Below, in pieces: positions 1-7,521 of a stretch of 43,752 nucleotides of DNA. The DNA comes from Lachnospiraceae bacterium (lineage in GTDB: Bacteria; Bacillota; Clostridia; Lachnospirales; Lachnospiraceae). Below the pieces are notes generated by a model. That model saw nothing but the letters and a program-made list of their open reading frames with translations. It made no database searches and had not been told where the DNA came from. A program made the translations under genes and the position numbers. The stretch lies in the NCBI GenBank assembly GCA_015056725.1, contig SVFS01000014.1, positions 1-43,752 on the forward strand. Direction: 5' to 3'. Position 1 is the first letter of the stretch. Every line of letters begins with the position of its first letter.

Positions 1-269
1 AGGAATAATACCCAATAATACGCTGTTTTAGTTTGGACGATAAAGGTCAAAACTTCAATAATACAGAGTAATACGGGATAAAGTGTGAGCGCTGTGTGAG
101 TTTGGAAGAGAAACAGACCATCGTGGCTCTTGGTGCCGGTAGTATTACAAAGCTTGTATATCCTGATGGAAGAATAGAGCGTTGTGATAATGTCAAGGAT
201 GTGGCGCTTTATATTGAGAAGATTGATGAGATGATTGAAAGAAAGAGAAAACTTTTAGAAGATTCTTAA
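1..269 (+). pseudogene. hemZ: Decayed C-terminal tail of HemZ-type coproporphyrinogen dehydrogenase
   Basis: The last 55 codons before TAA at 267-269 read as a typical HemZ C-terminus (EEKQTIVALGAGSITKLV, then YPDGRIERCDNV). HemZ is a radical-SAM, oxygen-independent coproporphyrinogen III oxidase-like enzyme. Upstream in the same frame, QNFNNTE resembles the family's GNFEN segment, but it is followed by a TAA at 69-71, and another TAA lies at 6-8. The other two frames are also closed in the first 100 bases, so a single uninterrupted HemZ cannot run in from the left. I read this as a damaged gene end or a leftover duplicate. The rest lies outside the window. The family call is fairly good; pseudogene status depends on the in-frame stop at 69. 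Confidence 0.55.
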
Positions 270-367
270 GTAAAATTTATAAATGGATATCGTCATAACA
301 ATGATGTGAATCACTAGATTTGCAGATGTGGTTACGGTAAAATAGAAAGTAACGAGGAAACTGTACA

Positions 368-1966
368 ATGAAGGAATCAAGCATACAGGCGATGGATAAA
401 TTCAATCTTTCCAATCCGGAAATCGGAACAGTCGTTGAGGACGTTTCGATTTTTTTGGAAAAGAATAAGATAGAACAAAATGAAATATTGAGAACAACCC
501 TTGTACTTGAAGATACCTTGTTGAATTACCGTGACGCCTTTGACGAAAAAGCGGTATGCAGTTTGAAATGTGTCCGCCGTATGGGCAGAATCCGTATTGA
601 GTTAACAGTAAACGGAGAAAGCTACAATCCCTTTACAAGTGAGGATGAGGATGACTTTTCCAGAATGCTTCTGTCCGGTATTGGTATGGTTCCGGCATGG
701 CAGTATCGGAATGGTCAAAATATTGTAGTCTTTTTGCCAAAGAAGAAACAACGTTCACAAATGATCTATATTTTGATGGCGATAGTGCTTGCTCTTGCAG
801 GCGGAATGTTATCAAAACTGTTGCCGCAGAATGTGCAGGATATTATATGCGGAGGAATCCTAACGCCTATATTTGATACTTTCTTAGGGCTGCTTAATGC
901 CGTGGCCGGAATTATGATTTTCTTTTCTGTGGTGTGGGGAATATGCGGAATCGGGGATATGGCAACCCTTTCTCGGCTTGGGAAGAGAATGATTGGACGT
1001 ATGCTATTTGTGATGACTTTTCTGCCAACGTTATTTGCACTATGTATTTTGCCGGTGTTTCATTTTCAGAGTGGTAGCGTGAAAGGTGACATGGATCTTT
1101 CCCAACCTTTTTCCATGATACTGGGTATTATTCCCGATAATATGATCACGCCTTTTACAGAGGGAAATTTTTTGCGGATTATCTTTATTGCAGTAATGGT
1201 AGGCATTGCGCTTTTGGTACTCGGTAATAAAACAAGTCTTATTGTATCTTTTATTGAACAGGGAAACAGCCTGGTTCAGTACATACTGGAAGTGATTTGT
1301 TCCGCGATTTCTATTGTCATATTTATTAGTCTTTACAATATGGTAATGAATGATAGCTTTTCTGTTTTGCTGAAAGCATATAAGGCTCCTGTTTTCATCC
1401 TTTTGGGTTGTCTTTTTGCAATCATGATCTATTTGTGTAGCGTCTGTATTTCTATGAAGGTGAAACCGGGTGTTTTTATCAAGAAAGTAATGCCATCATT
1501 TTTGATAGGTTTAACAACAGCTTCCTCCTCGGCAGCCATGACCACGACCATGGAAACTTGTGAAAATCAGTTGGGGATTCATCAAAAAATAGTCAATTTT
1601 GGTATCCCTTTGGGACAGATTGTATTTGGTACCAATTCGGTTACGGAATTTATTGTAATTGCTTTTTGTATGGCAGAAATATATTCTGTGACGGTTACCC
1701 CTCTATGGATTGGAATGGCGATATTTACTTCTGTGATTTTGACGGTAGCGACTCCGCCCATACCCGGTGGCAGTGTGGCACTTTGTACGTTACTCTTTAC
1801 GCAGCTTGGTCTGCCGCTTGACGGAATCGCTGTTGCTGTGGCAATCGATGTAATCGCAGACTTTTTTATAACGGCAGCAGAAATTTTTTGTCTGCAATCA
1901 GAGCTTGTTATCACTTCCGGAAAATTAAATATGTTGGATACGGAAAGACTCCGTAAAGCAAAATAG
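368..1966 (+). CDS. SDF-family (dicarboxylate/amino acid:cation) symporter with N-terminal RsbW/GHKL-like domain
   Basis: Residues about 1-125 are soluble and resemble an RsbW-type HATPase fold: LEDTLLNYRDAF (48-59) sits where the N-box would be, and GIGMVPAWQYRNGQNIVVF (104-122) resembles the final glycine box and last strand. The canonical ATP-binding D-x-G-x-G is missing, so ATP binding is doubtful. From about residue 131 it is a polytopic membrane protein of the glutamate/aspartate transporter family: serine-rich TASSSAAMTTT (384-394), GTNSVTEF (421-428) in place of NMDGT, PPIPGG (463-468) and the AIDVIADFF helix (492-500) with two aspartates. It should import an anionic substrate with Na+ or H+. 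ATG follows AACGAGGAAAC. The membrane part alone is family-sized; the front domain is extra. Substrate unknown. Confidence 0.8.
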   Translation: MKESSIQAMDKFNLSNPEIGTVVEDVSIFLEKNKIEQNEILRTTLVLEDTLLNYRDAFDEKAVCSLKCVRRMGRIRIELTVNGESYNPFTSEDEDDFSRMLLSGIGMVPAWQYRNGQNIVVFLPKKKQRSQMIYILMAIVLALAGGMLSKLLPQNVQDIICGGILTPIFDTFLGLLNAVAGIMIFFSVVWGICGIGDMATLSRLGKRMIGRMLFVMTFLPTLFALCILPVFHFQSGSVKGDMDLSQPFSMILGIIPDNMITPFTEGNFLRIIFIAVMVGIALLVLGNKTSLIVSFIEQGNSLVQYILEVICSAISIVIFISLYNMVMNDSFSVLLKAYKAPVFILLGCLFAIMIYLCSVCISMKVKPGVFIKKVMPSFLIGLTTASSSAAMTTTMETCENQLGIHQKIVNFGIPLGQIVFGTNSVTEFIVIAFCMAEIYSVTVTPLWIGMAIFTSVILTVATPPIPGGSVALCTLLFTQLGLPLDGIAVAVAIDVIADFFITAAEIFCLQSELVITSGKLNMLDTERLRKAK

Positions 1967-1999
1967 ATTTTAAGTGATATGTAAGTATAACATATTTTA

Positions 2000-2113
2000 T
2001 TATTTCAGTGGCAGTGTGATTCCTACCCGGTATATCGTTTCCTTAGGGTAGATATCGAGACTGCCATTGTGTTTTTCAATCATGTCTTTTACGGATTCTA
2101 AGCCGATGCCGAG
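2000..2113 (-). pseudogene. C-terminal remnant of a GHKL-type sensor histidine kinase
   Basis: Reading leftward from about 2113, the minus strand encodes GIGLESVKDMIEKHNGSLDI and then YRVGITLPLK with a stop at 2000-2002. This is the characteristic last 35 residues of AgrC/LytS-like GHKL histidine kinases (second glycine box, then two strands and LPLK). The upstream part of the open frame (to 2230) does not look like a kinase. It is the antisense shadow of the DUF4143 fragment on the other strand. The match stops abruptly around 2110-2116, so most of the kinase has been deleted. It is too short to be functional. Confidence 0.6.
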
Positions 2114-2350
2114 TATATTCCGTACTATTATTCCGGTGAGAAGTCCACGTATGAAGTTGACTTTTTGATTCAAAAGGGAAAAGCAGTTGTTCCTATTGAG
2201 GTAAAGGCAGAGGATAATCTGCGCTCGCAAAGTTTGAAGGTTTTTTGTGGAAAATATGAACCGGAGTACGCGGTGAGAATCTCTATGTCAAATTACAGGG
2301 AGCAGGAATGGATGATAAATTTGCCATTGTACGCCACAAATCGCTTGTAA
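2111..2350 (+). pseudogene. C-terminal remnant of an AAA ATPase with DUF4143 domain
   Basis: The frame from about 2111 reads EYIPYYYSGEKSTYEVDFLI, then IEVKAEDNLRSQSLKVF and MINLPLYAT before TAA at 2348-2350. YYS-x4-ST-x-EVDF followed by P-IEVKAE is the hallmark of the nuclease-like C-terminal domain of prokaryotic AAA ATPases annotated AAA_14/DUF4143. The whole ATPase domain (about 300 residues) is missing. No plausible start codon with a ribosome site precedes the fragment. Its left edge meets the GHKL kinase remnant on the opposite strand within a few bases, which points to a deletion or recombination scar rather than an active gene. Confidence 0.6.
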
Positions 2351-2432
2351 ACTTAATCAAAAATTCAAATTCCATTTATGTAGGATAGGAACTTGCTATA
2401 TCGCAATAAGGATGTATGAATGAACAAACAAG

Positions 2433-2462
2433 AAGGGTGATATGTGCCCCTCCTTTTTTTAA
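2433..2462 (+). terminator. Weak hairpin plus T-run
   Basis: GGGTG and GTGCCC flank a short loop at about 2435-2449 and are followed by CTCC and a run of seven Ts. The stem is short and includes G-T pairs, so this is a weak terminator candidate for the remnant upstream. Nothing else recognisable lies in 2351-2597 except the leader of the next gene, with GAGG before the ATG at 2598. Confidence 0.35.
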
Positions 2463-2597
2463 TAGAATATTAATGGGAATTTCATTGTTTATGCACCGGT
2501 GTCTGCATTTACATTTTTTTCAAAAAAGGGTATGATGAGTGCACAATAAGATTATCTGTGATAGGAAAAATAAACGGATTTAACGTGAGGATAAAGT

Positions 2598-5500
2598 ATG
2601 AGTTTACGAGAGATTTTGCTGGCAATACAATGCGTGTGTATCATGGGAGTGTTTACAGAGAGCGTTATCATTGTGAAAAAATGGAAGAACGAGCTGCATC
2701 TGTATCTGCTCTTGAGCAGCATTGCATTGTTGATTAATGAAATAGGAACACTTTTGGAATTAACCGCCGAGTCAAGCGGGGAAATTTTTGCGGCGCTTAA
2801 GTTTGCTTATTTGGGGCGAGTATGGTATGTGTTCTTTCTGTTTTTGTTTGTTGCAGAGTTAACCCATGTCAAGGTACCAAAAGCTTTGAAGAATATACTG
2901 CTTCTGATTCATATGGGTACTTACGGTGCGATATTGATGATTCCATATAACGATTTGTATTATACGAATGTCAAAATCGAGATAGGCGGAATGTTTGCAA
3001 AGGTGGTTCACGGAAATGGGATTATGCACCATATCCTTATGGTTTTACAGATATTGTATACTCTGATTGGGATATATTTGCTGTTTCGGGCGCATTACAA
3101 GGCACAGAGCATGCGGGTGCGCAAGTGTATTTTAACCGTTTTTTTGGCAATGCTGACGCAAAGTATCTTCTTTGCAGTACAGCTTATCGGCATTCCGGGA
3201 CTGACGGATTATTATGATGTGACGATGTTAGGATTCTTTCTGGGTACAATCCTTATGATTGTTGCAATCTTTTCCTTTGATTTGCTTGGAACAATTGATA
3301 TTGCAAAGGAATTTGTGATTGATAAAATTTCAGAAGGTATCATAGCGGTAGATAATAAAGATACAATTCAGTATTATAACGCTTCGGCAGTTAAATTGTG
3401 GCCTATGCTGGAAGCAGAGGATGCGGATACCAAAGAAATACTTGCGGATATCAAAGCCAGTGCCATAGAAGGAACAAATCTTACCATAGGGGATCGGATA
3501 TATACGACGAAAGAGAATGATCTGGTTTACAGAGGGGAAATTCTTGGAAAGCTCTATGCAATTGTGGACGATACAGAGCATTATGAATATATGAAGGAAT
3601 TGGAAAAGCAAAAGGCGATTGCGGATAGTGCAAGCGAAGCGAAAAGCCGGTTTCTTGCAAATATGTCCCATGAGATTCGTACGCCGATTAATGCGGTGCT
3701 CGGTTTTGATGAAATGATTTTGAGGGAAACCCAGGAAAAGTCTATTCGTGCCTATGCAGCGGATATTATGTCTGCGGGAAAAACGCTGCTTTCTCTTATT
3801 AACGATATTCTCGATTTTTCTAAGGTTGAGGCAGGAAAGATGGAGATTATCCCGGTGCAATATGAACTGTCTTCCCTTATCAATGATTTGAACAACATGA
3901 TAAAGGACGTGGCATCCAAGAAGGGGCTGCAGTTTATTCTGAATGTCAATGCGCAAACCCCACATCTTTTGATTGGGGATGAGATACGAATTCGTCAGTG
4001 TATGATGAATCTGCTTTCCAATGCAGTAAAATATACGGAAACCGGTTCTGTTACAATGAATGTTAGTTTCCATGATGTGAGTGAGGATGAGATTTGTCTG
4101 TATTTCTCAGTGGAGGATACCGGTGTTGGTATGAAGCAGGAGGATATGGAAAAACTCTTTTCCCCATATAAGCGTATTAACGAGACGAGAAACCGTTGGG
4201 TTGAGGGTACAGGTCTCGGAATGGGTATCACAAAAGAGCTTTTGGGGCTTATGGGAAGCAGCTTACAGGTGGAGACCGAATATGGAAAAGGAACTACGGT
4301 TTCGTTTGCTGTAAACCAGAAGGTGGTGTCTCATGACGAGATTGGCGATTTTACAATAAGACTGGATGAAGCAAGCCGGAAAGAATCTGTTTACCGCGTG
4401 CTGTTCCAAGCACCAAATGCACGTATTCTTGTGGTCGATGATACGGAAATGAATTTGACTGTCATCCAAAATCTGCTGAAAAAGACCAAGATTCATATTG
4501 ATACCGCTTTGTCCGGCAGAGATGCAATTGTGCTTGCGGAATCTACCCAATATGATGTGGCATTTTTTGACCATATGATGGCAGATATGGATGGAATTGA
4601 AACCCTGGAGGCATTCCGTAAGACAGAGAAGAACCAAAATACGCCGGCTGTTGCACTTACAGCAAATGCGATATCGGGAGCAAGACGTATGTATCTTGAT
4701 GCCGGATTTACGGATTATCTGTCCAAGCCGGTAGATGGTATTAAGCTGGAGAAAATGCTTTTTAATCTGCTTCCGAAGGATAAAGTAGAGAAGAGCTGTG
4801 AAGCAAAGACAGAGACGAAGCAAAGCCGATGGTCGGAGATACCTAAAATTCTTATTATTGATGATGATGAGGCTGTCTGTACAGTAATTAAAACGGTATT
4901 ACAGTCAGATTATGACATAAATGTTAGCAATAAGGGTTCGGACGCAGTCCGTTTGGCACGGAATATTGCTCCTGACCTCATTATGCTGGATATTCATCTT
5001 GGGGATGTAAATGGTTTTACCGTGATGCAGAATTTAAAAAACAATCCTCAGACAGCAGATATTCCGGTGTTGCTTGTTACCGGTGATAATGATACTGTAG
5101 TAGAAGAAAATGGTTTCCGAAGCGGTGCTTCAGACTATATCCGAAAACCGTTTGTGCCGGAAGTTTTAAAACAGCGTGTGAAACGTATTATCGATTTGTA
5201 TCATTATCAACAGTATATGAAAGAGGAAGTGGAAAAGCAGACAAGCCGAAGTAAACGGCTTAGTAGGGAAAAGATGCTTGCCATGATAGATGAAGATACC
5301 GAGTATTGCATGAACGAGAATGCAAGCGGCAGTGATATCTGGAAAGCGTATGACCGGTTGTGGAATGATAATAACAATACGCAGCCGGATGCAGAGAGTA
5401 TGAAAAGGCATGAGTTGCCGGAGTTCCTTTATACAATTCCTGATGTGGATGTAGAAGCGGGAGTGAAAAATTGTGGTACAGCAGAAGGATATTTGTCTGT

Positions 5501-6020
5501 TTTGACTGTTTTTCATCAAACTGCAAAGGCAAAGGCTGAGGAGATTGATGTGTTGTATCAAAATGGTGATATAACCAATTATACGATTAAGGTTCATGCT
5601 TTAAAAAGCTCTGCCAGAATCATTGGTGCCGGAAAGCTTTCAAAAATGGCGGAGGCATTGGAAAGCGCCGGTAAGAAAAACGATGTGGATTATATGAATA
5701 CACATACGGCACCGCTTCTTGAGATGTATCGTTCTTTGGATCTGAAGCTTGCGGCATTGGATGCGGATTACCGGGAATTGCCGGATATAGAAAAGGATGC
5801 TCTGGAAGAGGCATATCAGACGATTATTGAGATTGCAGAGAGCATGGATTATGGTTTGATGATAGGAATATTGAATGAACTGAAAAATTACAATAAACCT
5901 GCAGCAGATCAGGAAAATATCAAGGAAATGGAAAATATGCTTAACGAACTCGATTTTGAGGGTATCAGTAGGATAGCATCAAACGCTATACAGAATATGG
6001 AGGATAGCGATGGAAAATAA
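2598..6020 (+). CDS. Hybrid sensor histidine kinase: 7TM-like sensor, HisKA-HATPase, two receivers, HPt
   Basis: A 1140-residue membrane kinase. Residues 1-230 hold about seven hydrophobic helices (7TM histidine-kinase N-terminal type). A PAS-like stretch (about 237-330) and linker follow. The dimerisation box is ANMSHEIRTPINAV with phospho-acceptor His358. The ATP-binding domain shows NLLSNAVKYT (471-480), DTGVGM (507-512) and GTGLGMGI (537-544). Receiver 1 (about 609-725) has VVDD, Asp658 and Lys710. Receiver 2 (about 750-865) has IIDDD, Asp798 and Lys850. A histidine phosphotransfer domain follows with His1000 in KVHALKSSAR, then about 90 residues of helical tail. All phosphorelay residues are present. 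It overlaps the next gene by 11 bases, so the two are co-translated. The signal sensed is unknown. Confidence 0.93.
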   Translation: MSLREILLAIQCVCIMGVFTESVIIVKKWKNELHLYLLLSSIALLINEIGTLLELTAESSGEIFAALKFAYLGRVWYVFFLFLFVAELTHVKVPKALKNILLLIHMGTYGAILMIPYNDLYYTNVKIEIGGMFAKVVHGNGIMHHILMVLQILYTLIGIYLLFRAHYKAQSMRVRKCILTVFLAMLTQSIFFAVQLIGIPGLTDYYDVTMLGFFLGTILMIVAIFSFDLLGTIDIAKEFVIDKISEGIIAVDNKDTIQYYNASAVKLWPMLEAEDADTKEILADIKASAIEGTNLTIGDRIYTTKENDLVYRGEILGKLYAIVDDTEHYEYMKELEKQKAIADSASEAKSRFLANMSHEIRTPINAVLGFDEMILRETQEKSIRAYAADIMSAGKTLLSLINDILDFSKVEAGKMEIIPVQYELSSLINDLNNMIKDVASKKGLQFILNVNAQTPHLLIGDEIRIRQCMMNLLSNAVKYTETGSVTMNVSFHDVSEDEICLYFSVEDTGVGMKQEDMEKLFSPYKRINETRNRWVEGTGLGMGITKELLGLMGSSLQVETEYGKGTTVSFAVNQKVVSHDEIGDFTIRLDEASRKESVYRVLFQAPNARILVVDDTEMNLTVIQNLLKKTKIHIDTALSGRDAIVLAESTQYDVAFFDHMMADMDGIETLEAFRKTEKNQNTPAVALTANAISGARRMYLDAGFTDYLSKPVDGIKLEKMLFNLLPKDKVEKSCEAKTETKQSRWSEIPKILIIDDDEAVCTVIKTVLQSDYDINVSNKGSDAVRLARNIAPDLIMLDIHLGDVNGFTVMQNLKNNPQTADIPVLLVTGDNDTVVEENGFRSGASDYIRKPFVPEVLKQRVKRIIDLYHYQQYMKEEVEKQTSRSKRLSREKMLAMIDEDTEYCMNENASGSDIWKAYDRLWNDNNNTQPDAESMKRHELPEFLYTIPDVDVEAGVKNCGTAEGYLSVLTVFHQTAKAKAEEIDVLYQNGDITNYTIKVHALKSSARIIGAGKLSKMAEALESAGKKNDVDYMNTHTAPLLEMYRSLDLKLAALDADYRELPDIEKDALEEAYQTIIEIAESMDYGLMIGILNELKNYNKPAADQENIKEMENMLNELDFEGISRIASNAIQNMEDSDGK

Positions 6021-6795
6021 TATGAATGATGGGAAAGTTTTAGTCATTAGTGCAAAGGATAGCTTTTTGGCATTGAGTATCATTAAAAAATTGAACGAGA
6101 TGAACATCAGAACCACACTTGCCCATGCTAATATAAAAGAAATTGCAGAGTGTGCAAAGGATGCGGAGCTTCTTATTCTTTTCTTGAGTGAAGAGCTTGC
6201 GGAAATGCCGAATGTGCTTATCTATCTGAAAGATCTTGTGCAGGATAAAGAGCTGGGATTGATTTTTGTAGGTGAGCCGTCTCAGTATGAGTTTGCCATA
6301 AGGATGATTCCGGAGCAGATTGTAACAGAATGGTTTAAGAGACCGATTGATATGGAACGGCTCATGAAGCGGATTAACAAGTATATTGATGAGAATACCG
6401 GTGAAAATCGGAAAAAGACTGTGCTGCTCGTAGATGATGATATTACTTATATGCGGACAGTTTATGAATGGCTGAAGGATAGATATCATGTAGGAATGGC
6501 AGCAAACGGCGTGCAGGCAATCAGTTATCTGAGCAGAAATAAAGTGGATTTGATTCTTTTGGACTATGAAATGCCGATTGCAAACGGTCCGCAAGTACTG
6601 TCTATGCTGAAAAACGATTCCGAAACCGGTCAAATCCCTGTTATGTTTTTAACCGGACACGGTGACAGAGATTGCGTTCTGTCTGTTGTGGGCTTGAGTC
6701 CTGTGGATTATCTGTTAAAATCGATTGGAAAAGAAGGTCTGCTCGAAAAACTGAGAGATTTTTTCAACAGTCAGGAAAAGTCATATTTGGTGTAA
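6010..6795 (+). CDS. Double-receiver protein (pseudo-receiver plus canonical REC), no output domain
   Basis: 261 residues made of two receiver-like domains. The C-terminal one (about 136-255) is canonical: LLVDDD with acidic residues at 142-144, phospho-acceptor Asp185 in LLDYEMP, Thr215 in FLTGHGD and Lys237 in YLLKS. The N-terminal one (about 8-125) has the same alternating pattern, but its acidic pocket is ISAKDS and the phosphorylation position reads LFLSEE, so it is unlikely to be phosphorylated. No DNA-binding, GGDEF or other output domain follows. The start overlaps the end of the hybrid kinase gene, so it is almost certainly the kinase partner. It may act by protein interaction or as a phosphate sink. 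Confidence 0.88.
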   Translation: MENNMNDGKVLVISAKDSFLALSIIKKLNEMNIRTTLAHANIKEIAECAKDAELLILFLSEELAEMPNVLIYLKDLVQDKELGLIFVGEPSQYEFAIRMIPEQIVTEWFKRPIDMERLMKRINKYIDENTGENRKKTVLLVDDDITYMRTVYEWLKDRYHVGMAANGVQAISYLSRNKVDLILLDYEMPIANGPQVLSMLKNDSETGQIPVMFLTGHGDRDCVLSVVGLSPVDYLLKSIGKEGLLEKLRDFFNSQEKSYLV

Positions 6796-6854
6796 GATGA
6801 TTAGGATAGGAGCAGGCAAGGAGTCATTTTATCAAAGTAATAGCGGAAAGGATA

Positions 6855-7430
6855 TTGCTAAAGAACATGGAAGAGAAAGCCTTGTTACCGTTGTTTTTAA
6901 AGCTGGATAGTATGCTGCAGGAGAAAGAAGTGCTTCTTGCGATTGATGGTGGAAGTGCCGCCGGGAAAACAACGCTTGGCAAGCTTCTTGAGCAAAGATA
7001 TGCCTGTAATGTGTTTCATATGGACGACTTTTTTCTGCGTCCGGAACAAAGGACAAAGGAGAGACTTGCAGAGCCGGGCGGCAACGTAGACAGAGAACGT
7101 TTTTATGAAGAGGTTCTGCAAAAACTTGTAGAGAGAAAAGAAGTAACCTATCGCAGATATGATTGCAAGACTATGTCTTTATTAGAACCGGTTACGTTAG
7201 CACCTACCCGATTGACAGTTGTGGAAGGTGCTTATTCCATGCATCCGCTGTTTTCTAAGCACTATGATTATTCTGTTTTTTTAGAGGTGGATAAAGAAAC
7301 TCAGATAGAACGAATCCGGAAAAGGAATACGCCAAAGATGGCTAAGCGCTTTTTTCAGGAATGGATTTTGTTAGAACAGGAGTACTTTGAAAAGCTTCGT
7401 GTAAAAGAACGGTGTGATATGGTAATATAA
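6855..7430 (+). CDS. P-loop nucleoside kinase, uridine kinase-like
   Basis: Walker A is GGSAAGKTT near residue 32, followed by HMDDFFLRPEQR, which fits the substrate/lid Asp of uridine kinase and phosphoribulokinase-like enzymes. VVEGAYSMHP resembles the V-EG-Y-H strand of that family, and a basic IERIRKRN lid follows. The expected activity is phosphorylation of a nucleoside or similar small molecule in the cytosol, with the exact substrate unproven. The start is uncertain. TTG 6855 has its purine-rich site only two bases away, and ATG 6867 is rather far from it. A well-spaced AAGGAG at 6818-6823 points to codon ATC at 6831 in the same open frame. The gene follows the kinase/receiver pair by about 60 bases. 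Confidence 0.75.
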   Translation: MLKNMEEKALLPLFLKLDSMLQEKEVLLAIDGGSAAGKTTLGKLLEQRYACNVFHMDDFFLRPEQRTKERLAEPGGNVDRERFYEEVLQKLVERKEVTYRRYDCKTMSLLEPVTLAPTRLTVVEGAYSMHPLFSKHYDYSVFLEVDKETQIERIRKRNTPKMAKRFFQEWILLEQEYFEKLRVKERCDMVI

Positions 7431-7431
7431 A

Positions 7432-7460
7432 TTGACAGAAGTTGATAAATAAACGATAAT
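7432..7460 (+). promoter_or_regulatory. Sigma-A promoter for the membrane protein gene at 7522
   Basis: TTGACA (7432-7437) and GATAAT (7455-7460) are separated by exactly 17 bases, a near-consensus housekeeping promoter. It lies just after the preceding gene's stop and about 60 bases before the next start, so the AT-rich gene downstream probably has its own transcript. Confidence 0.6.
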
Positions 7461-7521
7461 AAGGACTGGTTGTTTTGAAAAATGAATAGAAATAGAGGAA
7501 AGACTGAAGAGGAAAAGGTTT

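Noticed and set aside
2165-2350. An independent 61-residue gene starting at TTG 2165
   Set aside because: The protein pattern continues upstream of 2165 without a break, so this is the tail of a DUF4143 ATPase, not a short gene.
3330-4073. A 247-codon open frame on the minus strand inside the hybrid kinase gene
   Set aside because: It lies opposite the PAS and kinase core of a clear gene, has a Cys/His/Ile-rich unnatural composition and no ribosome site. It is a shadow of the opposite strand.
4263-4823. A 186-codon minus-strand open frame inside the same kinase gene
   Set aside because: Antisense of the receiver region, low-complexity composition, no start signals.
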